In this document: positions 45,101-58,155 of the stretch, piece after piece
How the letters are laid out: each line of letters begins with the position of its first letter
How positions within the stretch are numbered: position 1 is the stretch's first letter
Assembly (NCBI GenBank): GCA_916613615.1
Contig: OU744726.1
Span: 65,550,987 to 65,614,986, forward strand
DNA length: 64,000 nucleotides
Reading direction: 5' to 3'
Source: Steromphala cineraria
Taxonomy: Eukaryota; Mollusca; Gastropoda; Trochida; Trochidae
Position numbers and translations under genes: made by a program
Notes under the pieces: generated by a model
Databases searched by the model: none
Told to the model about the DNA's origin: nothing
The model's input: the letters and a program-made list of their open reading frames with translations, nothing else

Positions 45101-45364
45101 TTTCGGACGAACGGACGGATGCACGGACGGACGCACGGACGGACACGTGGAGCGCTATATACCCCCGCCTACGTCGTAGCGGGGGTATAAAAAGACTACT
45201 CTGAAACGCGCCGAAAATACGATATTACCAACTTAAATCCCAATGTGGAATGAGGTTTGATATTTTTATTCATTTCTGCACCTATTTTGCATACCTGAAG
45301 CTTTTATAAAACCATCTATACTACATTTATAGCATATCAAGTTGCTATTTGCTACCTGCCTTAA

Positions 45365-47150
45365 GATATTTTCCTTTCCAAATATGTAAACACACTAAAT
45401 ATTTTTTTGACTTCTAAGTAACATATTAGACTTGCACAGCTTTAAAAATATACCTAATGGGGAGACCTACACCATATATGTATCCAGTCAAGTTTATCAT
45501 GTTAACGCATTGAAAATAACAAATGATAACATTTAACGTTTTATTTAAGATTGAACAAATCATTTCAATTCTATTACAAACTTACTGAAAAAACATCTAC
45601 AATTTGGTACATTCATTTTGTTTATCATAATTGTGAGAATAAATGTAAAGGGTGCATATTATTTAAATAATTCCTTTGTATGCCAATAACACAAAGGAGT
45701 AGGCAGCAAGCACTACCATGTATACAGTTTCTTGGTAAAGCGCAGTGGGTATAGATAAAGCTAGAATACAGCTTTTGGAAACTGATCCTCTCAAAGTTGA
45801 TAAAGTTTCTATATATTTGAAGAATACACAAAACAACTAAAGTCATAATTCCCATCACCGCGCGGGAGCTACCTTCACAAAAAGGATTCCATTATCTCTG
45901 GTTGAGTTACTCTCGTGCTCTCTCTTCTCATTCTCCGGCCTCTCCGCAGCTTCTTCTTCATAACGCAGGCCTGTGATTGATTGCATTAATGAAAAGAGAA
46001 AGTCCAGAGGTCTATTGATTTCCTACTTCGCTACAAAAAAGCTCACGAGCAGGCCGAGCCCTAAAACGGAGGTCAGCAGGAGACCCATCACACCTGACTT
46101 CTCCTTGTTGACTTCCTCTCTTACCGTTTCCCTGACATCATCTTTCGCTTCATCCTCAGCCTCCTTTTCCTTCCTCTTCTGCTCCTTCTCCAGGTCTTTC
46201 TTCATCATATCGTTCTTTTTCGCGAGATTTTTCAAATCTGACTTTAACTTCGCAATTTTCTGTGCATGAAATTTGCTTGCTTCAGCAGAGGATTGTTTAC
46301 TTGCGCGCTCGATTTCTCTGATTTTGTTTTGAAGTTTTGTCACCTCAAATTTGTACGTATTGCTTTGAGAAATCAATTTTTCATCACTCTCTTTTTTTAA
46401 TGCATCTAGCTGATTTCGCCGTTTCTGCTCATTTTCTTTCTCCAATTGTTTTTCCCGTTCCTTAATGACTTTCTCTGCTTCTTCAAACATCTCATTTGTG
46501 TAACAGTTGTCTCCGTTGTCTCTCAGAATGTCATCAATCTTCTCAAAGAATTCTTTGACAACTTTCTCAAGTTCAGATTCTGATGCTCTGTTGTTGAAAG
46601 CAATACATCGGTGGTGGCAAGCCTTGAGAAGATCAGTAAGTATCTTTGGAGCGCTCTGTACATATTCAGCTAGAGTTTTATTATCGGCTTGAAGGTTATC
46701 TTGCCCCGTGAACAACACCAGGAGATAATCCACCATCTTTTCGCCAAACACTTGTTTAAACTGTTGAACAGTGTTTTGTTCCTCTTTGGTGAAGCGACCA
46801 ATCCTGACAACTAAAACAAATGCATGGGGTCCTGGTGCCGCCATTCCAAAGCATTTACAAATCTCTTTTTGGACTTCACTTTCTGTCATATCAGTGTCAA
46901 AGAGACCCGGAGTATCAATTACTTCTATTTTACATCCGAATCTATGAGCAGTTCCTCTCTGACATTTCTTCGTCACTGATGATCCTAAGGCACTTGTTTC
47001 AAATACGTCCTTACCCAGAATGTTGTTACCGGAAGCACTCTTGCCTGATCCTGTTTTACCTAGAATTACAATTCTTCTTTCTTTTGCCAAATCCACCTTT
47101 GTTGTCGATCCGAGATTTGCAGCTGAACAAAAAGGAAATTTTGAGTGATA
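45365..47150. repeat. Segmental duplication, copy 1 (GIMAP part)
   Basis: Matches 59405-60910 from CCTTTCCAAATATGTAAACA through the whole GIMAP coding exon to just past its splice acceptor. About 225 bp (45615-45845) are present only here. Confidence 0.88.
46023..47122 (-). CDS. GIMAP-type (AIG1) GTPase A, main exon, hydrophobic tail
   Basis: This is one large 3' exon. Its 5' border is an AG acceptor (TTTGTTCAG) at 47123-47124 in phase 1, and no ATG precedes the GTPase motifs, so the start is in an upstream exon not found here. About 365 residues are visible. The motifs are G1 GKTGSGKSASGN, G3 DTPGLFD, the AIG1 conserved box (CKCFGMAAPGPHAFVLVV), G4-like LFTGQDNL and G5-like FNNRAS. A long Lys/Glu-rich coiled coil follows, then a C-terminal hydrophobic segment (VMGLLLTSVLGLGLLVSFF) that would anchor the protein in a membrane by its tail. 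GIMAPs bind GTP, oligomerise on membranes and are linked to immunity; they are expanded in molluscs. A conserved poly(A) signal (complement of TTTATT, 45540-45545) lies downstream. Confidence 0.9.
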
Positions 47151-47801
47151 ATATTCAGTATTCTGCTGATTCCAAACATCAACGAACTAAATTATCTTCA
47201 TAGGATTTAGGATTATATCAAGAATGTACACAGTCACTCTCAATTTAAAATCATTTTATTCTCAGAAACGCCACCTACGATGGCACTTGCAATGGAAATA
47301 GGTTTCTCGTTTCATTATTAACAAAAAGGCTATTTCCGTGTGAGCACTCTTTACACTGTTCTTACACATGAGCTAGGGATTACTAGTTTTGATAAATATG
47401 TTAAAACAGAGAAATGAGAAAGATAGGACCGATTGGTGTCCTAAAATATAAATTGCAATTGTGCATTTCAGAAGTATGACAATTGTCTACAATGAACCAC
47501 AACAAAGATTGCAGAATTCCAAAAAGGAAAGAACTACACTTCTGTTAATACAAACAATCTACAGGTATGAGATACCATACACAAGCAACAATATTTTTAT
47601 GAAACTACTAATACGAAAAAAATCAGTTACCCATTTTCGAGAGGTCTTGAGCTATCTTATGGTCAGGAAACCTGTAAAAAGATTTTCTTTTAAAAAAACA
47701 AGGATAATCTTCAATCAATTGATTATGAATTATGTAATAAAAATGCTTTATATGTGCTCTTTGTTACAGAGGAGTAAGGAAAGGAACTTTATAGGAAAAA
47801 G

Positions 47802-48320
47802 GGTACGGGATAGCTCAGTCGGCAAGAGCGCCGGTCTCACGTTGCTGAGGTCCGGGGTTCGAATCCCATCCAGGCCAAGGTATAAAAACCTAGAGTTCAC
47901 CTCTGTTAGAACTCTATATGTGTCACCCTGGAGCCCTAGTGTGTAGTGCAACAAAAACTGCGCACTTAAAAGATCCCACGAATTCATGTCAGTGGCTGAA
48001 TGGTGGATACATGAACATGTGCATACGCCGACCTGTCGGATATCAGCGTTCAGCAGTGTTGGACAAACTGCTGTGACTATGTGTCTCGGTTCACCCAGCT
48101 GTGAGTGGGTACCCTGTGAGGCATAGAATGGTCCCTAACCTGAGCGCCATATATGGATGCCGGTTGAAATACTCCCCAGTGGGTTGAGTTGGAAAATGAT
48201 CGGACGGTGAAAGAATGCAATTGACCAGGGGAATCAATGTAAGCGCCTTGAGCAACCACAAGTGGATGGATATGTGCGCTATATAAATATTCATATAATA
48301 CAAATAATAATAATAATAAA
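47802..48320 (+). mobile_element. tRNA-derived SINE with LINE-like tail
   Basis: It begins with a tRNA-like part holding A box (GATAGCTCAGTCGGCAAGAG) and B box (GGGGTTCGAATCCC). A long body follows, including GCGCACTTAAAAGATCCCA. The 3' end is AAGCGCCTTGAGCA...GTGCGCTATATAAAT and (TAA)n. The tail resembles that of the LINE fragment at 49764. It is not a functional tRNA gene. Confidence 0.85.
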
Positions 48321-48339
48321 AAAAGTTTTTTTTACTGGG

Positions 48340-48735
48340 TCTGAGAAGGACCAAGAGGAATAAAAGCTGTACTGGATTTGATGATTGAGTTAATGTGTTG
48401 GGAAAGAAAGAAAGGCTGTACTGGATTTGATGATCAATAATTGTAAAGGTAAGTAAAAGTCTACCTGATTTGATGATCAAGGTATCGCATAGCTTTACTT
48501 TCCAATAGTAAAGCTATATGACGTTCGATAATCAAGATATTGTATAGGGAAGTAAAGCTCTACAAGGTTTGGTAATCAATATAATGCATAAGAAAAAATG
48601 TACCGGGTCTAATGATAAAGATATGTACAGGGAAGTAAAGCTCTATCGGGTTTAATAATTAAGACATTTTGTAGAAAAACAAAATGTCTACCGGATTTGA
48701 TGTTCAAGATATTGTATAGGGAAGAATTGCTGTAT
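48340..48735. repeat. Degenerate tandem repeat of about 60 bp
   Basis: Recurring blocks are GGATTTGATGATCAA, GATATTGTATAGGGAAGTAA and AGCTCTAC. Five or more diverged copies are seen. Confidence 0.7.
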
Positions 48736-49763
48736 TGCCTGCCGAGCTGGTCACTGTCATTAGTTTTTTTCTTGTAAATCCGATTAAGCATAAACTACAA
48801 ATTTCCGTAAGGAGCTACACAGTTTTGGAATGCATTGTGTTCTAAAATACGGACCCATTTCTTCAGGGGAAAGAACACTTGAAATGTATAAATGATGAAA
48901 TGTATATAAGCGTTATTTTATGTTTTAATCTTATTTAAACAGTCTTCTGATCAATGATATGTTTTAGAAATAATTATTCAAAACACCTTCCTTGTAAGGT
49001 TTCGTTATTGGGTATTGTCTTATTTTGTCAGGGTTACCTTTCGAAATCAACGAGAAACATTTTCGTTGTGGCTAGATTTGGGTTACTAGAGATTTTTATA
49101 TATAGATGATTGTGTTGTGATAGTATTATGTTTTTTAAAATTGTTTTCTACCCAAAGTGCAGGGTCTTACAGGGACCATTTCATTTTCAAAATCAAATCT
49201 TAGAAGATATCTTACCGAGAAAATTACAGTGATAATATGTTAAATAAGGCGAAAATGTCTTGAAATGGAGAACAAAGAGATGATATATACATCACTCTGA
49301 AGCAACATATAATCAAATACAAACAGACACACTCATAAATTTAAATATTGACCCTACCATCAAAGTTATAAAGTACAATTTTAAAATTGAAACATGTAGA
49401 TTTGGATATAAATAAAAAATGGGCTGGTTGTTTCTCTACATAAAATCTTCCGCATTATCAATCACATTCTCAATAAAGAATACTTAAAGACGTCCCATTT
49501 AATAACATTTTCAAGAAACGAGTGAAAGGTATGGTATTTAACAAGCGTTAGCGAGTTAAATGCCGATATATACCATTCACAGGATGCTTAAAATTGTCAT
49601 TAAACGGAAGTGAGTTTAGTATTTTATTTATTACTGGCCTCAATACATCGTTGAACATATAAAGACACAACGGGTCCGCTGACATTGTGACGTCATTCGA
49701 TCAGCGCGCAATGTTATTACACATATGTACGATTTATCAAACAGCGATATTTTCAACGGGAGA
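48736..49763. other. Intergenic DNA, nothing recognised
   Basis: AT-rich, no supported gene or repeat boundary. Confidence 0.4.
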
Positions 49764-50240
49764 GTAATAATAATAATAATAGGCAATTTGTATAGCGCCT
49801 TTCCACGTCACAAGGATATGCTCAAAGCGCTTCCTGAGTCCAACTAAAACTATATACAGAATGCAGGTTGTGAGAGCTTTAAAGTTACTTGTAAGAGAGA
49901 AAGGAATGAGTCTTGAGTTGTCTTTTGAAGAAACACAGGGTCGGGCTTGATTTTAGTTCTAAAGGGAGAGAGTTCCACAGAGATGCTGCTTGATATGCGA
50001 ATGTTCTTCGTCCAAATGATTTTAATTTGTAACTCGGGACAGCTAGTAGTACTTGTTGAGACGAGCGAAGAGTTCTTTCTGGGGCGTAATGAGTCATTAC
50101 ATCTTGGAGGTATGGAAGGGCCTGAGTTCTAGAATGACTGATAGGTAAGACAGAGAATCTTGAAGTCAATTCTTTAACGAATACGGAGCCAGTGGAGAGA
50201 GTTCATAATAGGAGAGATGTGACTGCGAGGACTCATTTAG
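49764..50240 (-). pseudogene. 5'-truncated LINE (CR1/L2-like), 3' end of reverse transcriptase ORF
   Basis: On the minus strand, broken frames read a NSLHWLRIR-like block, then RIDFKILCLTYQ, then RTLRSSQQVLLAVPSYKLKS and FGRRTFAYQAASLWNSLPLE, ending FKRQLKTHSFLSYK. This is the standard C-terminus of CR1/L2/Rex-type non-LTR reverse transcriptase proteins. A 3' tail with AAGCGCTTTGAGCATA and GGCGCTATACAAAT plus (ATT)n follows. A frame change lies near 50150. It is a dead 5'-truncated insertion. Confidence 0.85.
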
Positions 50241-52887
50241 ATGAACATTGCGATATCCCTACCACGCAGTTGCACCATTGTTGTAAGTTCGTGGTATTGC
50301 AGTTTTGTAACAAATAAATGCCGGGAAAAGCAACAAAACAACACTATTAAAGGTGTATGATAGACTCGAAATTTCTGACAACACCCATGAGCGTGTGCGT
50401 TGGACCGTGAAAACCCCTGAAATGTCACAATGATACAAACAACTGCAATGTGCATTTTATTTATAATATCGAGGTATACGTTTAAAGTAAATATGAAATA
50501 AACCCTTTAAAACAAAGCCAATGCTTTACATGCATTAAGGAGTCATAGAATTGATGCTCTACATGAAACCATATTTGATTGTTAAAAGTAAAAAGCACAT
50601 CAGTAAAACTATTATCAAGATACGTTTTGTCATGTATAATTCTTTTACATCAAATAGAAACATATTTAAAACCAATTAAAGATATTCTCAACAATTTATT
50701 TGTAACTTCTTTGAGAGGCATTTTAGAAGTTGGAATGACAATAATGCTGAGGAATATCTGGATGACAACTTCTTTGTTCATTATTAAATTTATTTCTACT
50801 CCTTATTTCCACTTCTGTCACAAAAGTGGTTTTAAAAACAACTATATATGATTTTGTAATGTAATTCTCCCTTTCTAAAAACTACTTGGATGACCATACA
50901 TAGTAATATAACCATGACGAAACTTACCCTTTAATATGAAGATATGGTTTCAGTATAATCCACTACTTTTTCGATCTATTGTAAAGCATTTAAATTTTAA
51001 ATGCTTCAGTAAATGGGCTGTCACGTGATCTACTTTAAACTTATATTTTCCTTGGCTTCGTGATGAATTTGTGATTCATTTACAAAAAAATGATTTGAAA
51101 AAGTGTTCATTATTGAAAATAGACTAGAAATATATGACAAGTTATGCAATACTAGAAAATAGGAGAACAAACATCAACATTCATCTTCTTCTAATGCATA
51201 TATAACATTAACTGTTTTAAAATTTTTAACATATCTAATTCGAATCAATCCTTGTAAGTCTAAATGAAAGTTTTACCTCAATTTGACATTCCACGACTCC
51301 AGCTATGTATCTCGAAATCTTCAACGAGCTCCTGTTCGTTGTAATGGCGTCTGTGGGAAATACTGGTTGCTCTCTTTTGCACACTTCAATACACAAACAG
51401 GTTACCCAATGAAAGCAACGCTGTAACGTTGTACATATATATGTGTATATATAAAATTCAAAGTTGTCAAACGGCCTCTTGTTTCGTATTCAAAATAGCA
51501 TCCAGGAAGTAAGCTTCCATGAAAAGATGATAAACCGGTCCTACGGGCTCAGAAGTATCCCTCTTAGTCTTGTCTCTCTGACACCCTTGAACAGGTGTTA
51601 ATAAATGTTTTTCAAGTAAGATTTACCTAAGCCAAACTATAAAGAAGTGGTATATTGTTCTTAAACGTCAACATATTAATCGAATTTTAGTCCTTCTTGT
51701 GGATTTACTTTTAAATGTTCAGACAATTTTGATTTATACATCGAGGCTAATCTAGCAAACCTTAGCTGTAACTCCTACTTAAAGGGGCAATCTTATCTCG
51801 TGCTCTATTCACTCGAGTAAATTTATCCAATGCTTTATTATCCTTAATCCTTCCAGCTTATCGACGGTTACAAATATACGTGTGGATTTGATGCAGGTGA
51901 ACTTTATCAGAAAATATACTCACTTTAAACTATCTATTATTGGTTTCTCAATGTACATGCTTTATAAAGATATTTATCTAGATTAAATAATGATTTAATG
52001 TAATTGATACTTGAAAGCTGGACAAGTAATAAGAAGATGGATTTTAAGATTAGTATTGCTTTATATAATTTTAGGTTCAAGATCGTTATAGCCTACATTG
52101 GACATTTCCAAATAAAATGAAATTATTCCTTGCTGTCATTTTTACTTAAAATACAAAAGCAAAAGTTGTTAAGCTTGTAAGATATTTGGGATAACAGAAA
52201 CTTTGTAGAATACTGAGGGGATTTCAAAGTAGCCAGTCTGAAATACCCTATATTTTAAAGCGCACTATATGCTTTTATTTATATTAAGGAAGAATAGTTT
52301 TGAATTCCAACTAGTGCCGCATGTTTAGGCAAATGGAATGATTATTTCTTTCACTGGTGCACGTTTCAGCTTATGAATGGTAACAACAGTGCTGTCTCTC
52401 TTATAAAAGGTTTCTTGATTGATATACTGATCAGATGGCGAATTACAATCTTTTCCATATATTTGTTGTTTTTTATAATTTAATTTTATAAACAGGATTT
52501 TCTCCTTGTCACAATACTTAAACTCATTTGTGCTATGATATTTGGGAGATATTTAGTTTACAACAAAACAATTAATTTTGGCCATTTGTTTGAATGAATT
52601 GTTTTTTATGTTACAAAACCCACCCATTTGCCATAATTGTTGATATTTTTGGAATATGAAATGATTAAACCAAAGTGTAGTGAGCCAAAATGAACGTTAT
52701 CATGTAATATATTTATTCACATCATCCTACTTTTGATATGGTTCATGTATTTAAGAAATTGTATTGAATGATATTGACTAAATTCTATGTCAACTTTGAA
52801 ATACTTATTTTGTTACTTTGTTGATTAAAACAGCCACTTTTTGCATGCTCTTTGTGCTATACATTACCTGCAAAATAATCAAACAAA
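50241..52887. other. Intergenic DNA, nothing recognised
   Basis: AT-rich. A non-repetitive stretch near 51290-51420 might hold an untranslated 5' exon of the minus-strand GIMAP gene A, with a donor-like CTCAATTTGAG/GTAAAAC arrangement on that strand, but no coding start fits. Confidence 0.35.
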
Positions 52888-55757
52888 CTTTTGGTGAGTA
52901 CATTAACGATGCATTCTTTATATTAGATGCCTACACTAACTGCTAACAATGTCTTACTAGAAACACGTCTCGCCAAAACGACTTCCTCTATGAACAATGA
53001 AATTAATTTTTCCCCAAACACACCTTAAATCGAGTTGGTAACAAGTTCTTTCAATACATCCATCGACTTAGTGTGAATCAATGTGACACAAGAAACTTAG
53101 GACAAAGAAAGCTTTAAAGAAATTCCCTGGACGGAATTGCAAAGTGGATTACTTAGGTTACATACAAAGTATCACCTTCCTACCACATTCAGTGGTCTCT
53201 AACAGTGAACTTCGTGTCTGGTGCAGTTTGGTGCAGTTATGTCATTTTGGTGGGAAATAACTTAATACGGATTGATTTAACGAGATGAATGACGAAAATG
53301 TCAATATTTGATACCATTGACATTTTCTCATCCGAAAGCGGCATCGGTGTATATGGCCAAAAAGGTGTTTTAATGATATTAGTAACATTTTGAAATAAAA
53401 GATTCACGCCAGTGCACGCATCATTTACATTAAGGATGCGTGGTATTATCGATATATCGGTATATTGCAATACGGGAAAACGGTGATACGAATCGGTACA
53501 CACTTTTTAAATTATCCAATATATCGAACGTTTTAAAACGAGGTATTCCATCTAAAATTACTAACAAGCACAAAGAAATGTAACAGGATTTACGTAAAGT
53601 TCGTTTCAAAGTGTGAAGTTGTGTTGTGAATATAGCTTAAATATTTTTACAGATCATAGACAGTGAAAAATATCCTTTCCAAAACGTTCTCAACGCTTTT
53701 ATTTATACAAGATAGCATACAAATTCTTGAATTAAAGAAGTACTAATATATTACCATACGTATTGCAATACGCTTTTCTGTATCAAATCGGTAATATATC
53801 AAATATCAAATAGTCTTTTATCTTGCATGTTAGGAAGTCACTTGTCGTTGAAACTGCATCCTTAGTTTCAACATTCATTGTCGATTATTGACAAAAAGGA
53901 TGTAATCATACGATTCCGGAATAATCTTGAGATGCTTTTGAATTAATCCTTTGATTTCTACAGTTGACACTGACCATATTCAGCTTTTATGCCATTTTCA
54001 TTGTATTTGTCTTTTTTCTGAGTTTGCGACTTTAAAGGTTATTAGAGGTCTAACTAGTGATATTGAGTAAATTGTAACGTTATCAGAATAAACAAATCTT
54101 ACCTATACTACTAAATTATGATTCTATCATTCCATATCATTATTTTTACAATCACATCTCCTTCTTTGTTATCATGCAACTTTTGCAACTAAAAAAATGG
54201 GAGTGCTTAACTTTATTCCAAATGTTTAGATCTATTGCATGGTAAACAATTCACAAATTATTCATTGTGTACCTTGCTTTATATATGGAAATGAAAAGAC
54301 GTTTTATGTGAACGCTATTAAAAATTAACAAAAACGATTAGAAACCATAAATCATGGATAAAAAGTTCATTTTAAATCTTTGATTAAAAAAAGCCCAAAC
54401 AATGTGCTACTGTGCCTTAAAATTTAGATCTACAGTGGTTTTTAGGAGTAATTTTTTTTATAGATTATTCCCATTATGATCATTTTAATTTTCAGCTGTT
54501 TTTGAATAGATCACATGTAGAACTGTAGCACTATTTAAAAAAATTTAAATTAACTACTTATAAAAATCTTAATCATATTTAATTACGAGTTGATTAATTT
54601 ACTTCAACTGAATTCCAAAGTTGTGTAAGTAAAAAGTGTGTCACTCATCTATTGGTTCAGTCATTCCGAATAAAAAAATGTTTTGTAAACATGTCTTCAA
54701 AACAATTTTGCAGATTTTCATCAGATAGCAATAAGTCATAACCACAGACAACCATTCAAAGGGCAATGTAATTTTGTTTCCTCATTTAGGTTTTGGAATA
54801 AGAAAAGGATATCGTTAACCTTTAAAGCTGCCGATCTATTATTACACTTCTGATAGATGATTCAGTATTTATTATCTTAATCGAAACATTGCAAGAAATT
54901 CGGTTAAGATATGACAATAGTTGTTCTTGTATATGACCTTATCTGTCGTGGTATGACCTTATCTGTCGTAGAATGACCTTATCTGCCGTGATATGACCTT
55001 TATTACCCATATGGTTGAAAAAATGTGGTGATCAATATGAGCACTAGTGCACATATCACTTTTGCCTAGCAACGATTGTTGTAGCGCGGATTCCCGTATT
55101 TTTTCGCCTGTGACGTCATAACACCATTGTTTGTGTCGTCACTGAAACCATCCGTCGCAAGGGAAGTTGCCAGTTTCTTGAATATTTCTTAGATGGTAAA
55201 ATGGAATACAATCAGTAATACAGAAATTATTACCCACGGAAGTGTGTCATATGACTTTTATTAAACTCTTGCAAACTTGTGTATAACCCTCGCTCTCGCT
55301 CGGGTAATACAAAAATCACACTCGTTTCGTAAAACTCATAAAACACAATCTCGTGGTATGACCTTATCTGTCATGATGTGACCTTATTTGTCGTGATGTG
55401 ACCTTATCTGTCTTTCATCTGCAATCTAGGATTTTAACATGATGAAAAATCAAATATGCTGTATTATGCTAATTTATAAACAAAGTTAAGATGTTACTAA
55501 TTGGTTGTTAGAATATGATCATATTCACAAAAGTGTTGTACCAAATGATTAAAGTTGTCTGATATGACATTGTTAGCCATAGTAATTCCTTCCTGGTCAA
55601 TGTTTTTGTGGGTGATGTTCTCCATTTTTTGTCAAATGATCTTTTACAGCTGAAATATAAACCTCTCTAACACATTCAAAATTAAGTGGGAAATTATGAT
55701 ATAAATATATACACATAGTGGACATCTTTAATTTCGTTACAACCAAAATTATCCGAC
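52888..55757. repeat. Segmental duplication, copy 2 (noncoding part)
   Basis: Second copy of 38041-41010. It carries an extra block at about 53381-53985 and lacks the palindromic insertion of copy 1. It contains the second set of TATGACCTTATCTG repeats. No gene seen. Confidence 0.9.
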
Positions 55758-56689
55758 ATCTAAAACAACGACGTTGAAATTCTGTCATTTCGGTGCTTAT
55801 CGGTTTAGCATTAATCTTTAGAAGTTTATAAAACTTTTTCTAATATTTATTCTTAGAAAAAACATTATTTATGAAATCGAAATTTGAAAAAATAAAGTCT
55901 TAAATCACGTATATGGAATCTAGAATGGCTGAAACAATTCCATTGCACATAAAGGGATGTCATATTCTTCTTCTTTAATGGAGAATATGCAAGTTCTTGA
56001 AGACTGAAAACAGCACATATTGTATTCTTGCTAAAATGAAAGCAAAAAAAACCAAAACCCGTTAACATTTTTGATAGAACGTACCTAGGAACCAATAAAC
56101 CGCTGAGATAAATAATTCTACTTTGGTGATAACACCTTTGTTACAAACATTTAAAAATTGAAAGAATTGTGACACTGAAAAGAGAATACAAATAGACAAG
56201 GTTATGACACTATGTCAATGAAATATCATCTTGATTAACTTCGAATGCTCCTTATCTACGAATAAGCAACACGTGAATTTTATTAACACTGAAGACATCC
56301 ATCATGAAAATACCTTCCCGCATGATATGAAAGTCTGAATATCTCCTAAAATAGTACCGAACGCATGTAGATAAAATAATGCATTTCCTAAGTGATAAAA
56401 AACCTTTACTTTGTGTCAACTGATTGAAGAATCAATTTCGATAAACAAATGCAGTCAGGATTTGGGAGTTTTCCTTTGTTTTTTTGGGACACATCAATAT
56501 AAAGGCCTTTAAATAAAAGCCAGGCTGGGGTAAAGTTTCAATCTTGTTATATTCAAACTTTATTATCTCACAATATTGAGACATATATAAGTCATATTAT
56601 ATATAAGTCCTTATAATATATAATATAAATGTCCTTAAAATTAAAGTCATGAACATTTATTTTGTCAAATGAAAGAGTACTATGTTTTG
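55758..56689. other. Noncoding DNA between duplication parts
   Basis: AT-rich. ATATAAGTCCTTATAATATA-type runs lie near 56590-56630. No gene recognised. Confidence 0.4.
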
Positions 56690-57355
56690 AAATATTTTTA
56701 CCAAATGAGCGCAAACGAAATATGATCAACTCTGGAATCATTTTTGTAAATTGGTGACGTAGGATTTCAAATATTTTAAAATACAGGATTTTGTTATATG
56801 GATATGTTTAAATTCAAAATGTTCATAAAAACACAAAACGCAACATTGAACTCTCTTGCACCTATGATAGAAAAATGGAATCATGTATTCATTGAATAAT
56901 TAAATTTGTAATACTTGCCTTTATGATTTCCTGTTATGGACATATCGAAAACTACCATCGATGGGGCAAAATGAGCCGTGGTGGTCGGGTGGGGCAAGGG
57001 ATGCTTTGCCCCATTTGATCTTAAATAGCGTAAAGTTTTTTTTTGTATTCTCAATCATATTACATAAAAGACAGTTTTCCCAATATCATTATTCTCCTTA
57101 ATTTTATATAAACGAAATGTACAATTTTGCCGAAAACTGTTACGAAAACATATTTTGTTAAGTGTTTTATGTTCATTGTATATTATCTTTCAATCTTTAA
57201 ACCCAAATTATAGGACAAAGCCCGCCCCCTTGTTAAAAACACTTCCATACAGCAAAATCCTGTACTTTAGTATTAAATCCTACGTCACCAATTTGCAAAA
57301 ATGATTCCATCGTTGATCATGTACAGTATCGTTTGCTTTCATTTAGTAAAAAAAA
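56690..57355. mobile_element. Foldback element with diverged arms of about 110 bp
   Basis: The left arm has GGAATCATTTTTGTAAATTG, GTGACGTAGGATTT and ACAGGATTTTGTTAT. The right arm has their complements at 57235-57330. The interior is noncoding and includes a GGGGCAAA/TTTGCCCC pairing. Confidence 0.7.
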
Positions 57356-57359
57356 AAGC

Positions 57360-58015
57360 CATCAGGCTTCATCATCAATAATGCTGTAGAGTGTGGCCAA
57401 TGTGATTCCCCCTTTGTAGAGGCCACAGGGTCACCAATCATAAAATTAAGTATATAAGCGACAAGTTTAAATTTTCTAGGCCTTATACTTCAGGAGAAGA
57501 AGATGAAAATAAATTTGAAGGACGTTCCTATTGCCTTTATTAGGGACAACAGGGTCACCAAACTGCAATTCATAAACCTCACTAGTCAAGGAGTCTGCAC
57601 ACGAAGTTTCAGCTTTTTCTGGCCTTATGCTTCTGGAGAAGAAGATGAACATAGGTTTTTAGGGCGTGGCCCCTGTGGCCCTTTTTAGGAGTCACAGGGC
57701 CACCAAAGCTACAATTTAAAATCCTCACTAGCCAAGGAGTCTGTAAACAAAGTTTCAGCTTTCTAGGCCTCATGGTTCTGGAGAAGAAGATACAAATAGG
57801 TTTTTAGGGCGTGGCCCCTGCGGCCCTTATTAGGGGTCAGAGGGCCACCAAAGCTACAATTTATAATCCTCACTAGCCAAGTAGTCTGCACACAAAGTTT
57901 CAGCTTTCTAGGCCTCATGGTTCTGGAGAAGAAGTCGAAATTCCACAAAGTTTACGGACGGACGGACGCCGGACAACATGCCATGCCATAAGCCCATCGA
58001 TGAGCTAAAAAATAA
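57360..58015 (+). repeat. Interspersed repeat, intact copy with internal tandem units
   Basis: It has three internal units of about 130-140 bp with AGGCCTCATGGTTCTGGAGA, GGTTTTTAGGGCGTGGCCCC and GCCACCAAAGCTACAATTTA. It ends in ACGGACGGACGGACGCCGGA and GATGAGCTAAAAAA. This is the family into which the DIRS element at 12464 inserted. Confidence 0.85.
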
Positions 58016-58155
58016 TAAATATATATATTATATATATATTTTGAATAAGGAGAGTTGGTTTCTCACGTGAAGAAAGGTTGTATATAAGAAAGAGTAAACA
58101 TCAGATGGCTCGGACTGGATCAATCTTCTTTAATTATATATATATATATATGCAG
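58016..58155. repeat. TA-rich simple repeats
   Basis: Two (TA)n runs, at about 58019-58038 and 58135-58152, flank a short unique stretch. Confidence 0.8.

Noticed and set aside
47802..47876. tRNA gene on the plus strand
   Set aside because: A and B boxes are present, but the 3' acceptor does not pair properly and the sequence runs into a SINE body and (TAA)n tail, so it is a SINE head.
51290..51420. Possible first coding exon of GIMAP gene A
   Set aside because: A donor-like site exists on the minus strand, but the nearby ATG meets a stop after three codons and does not give the needed phase 1.
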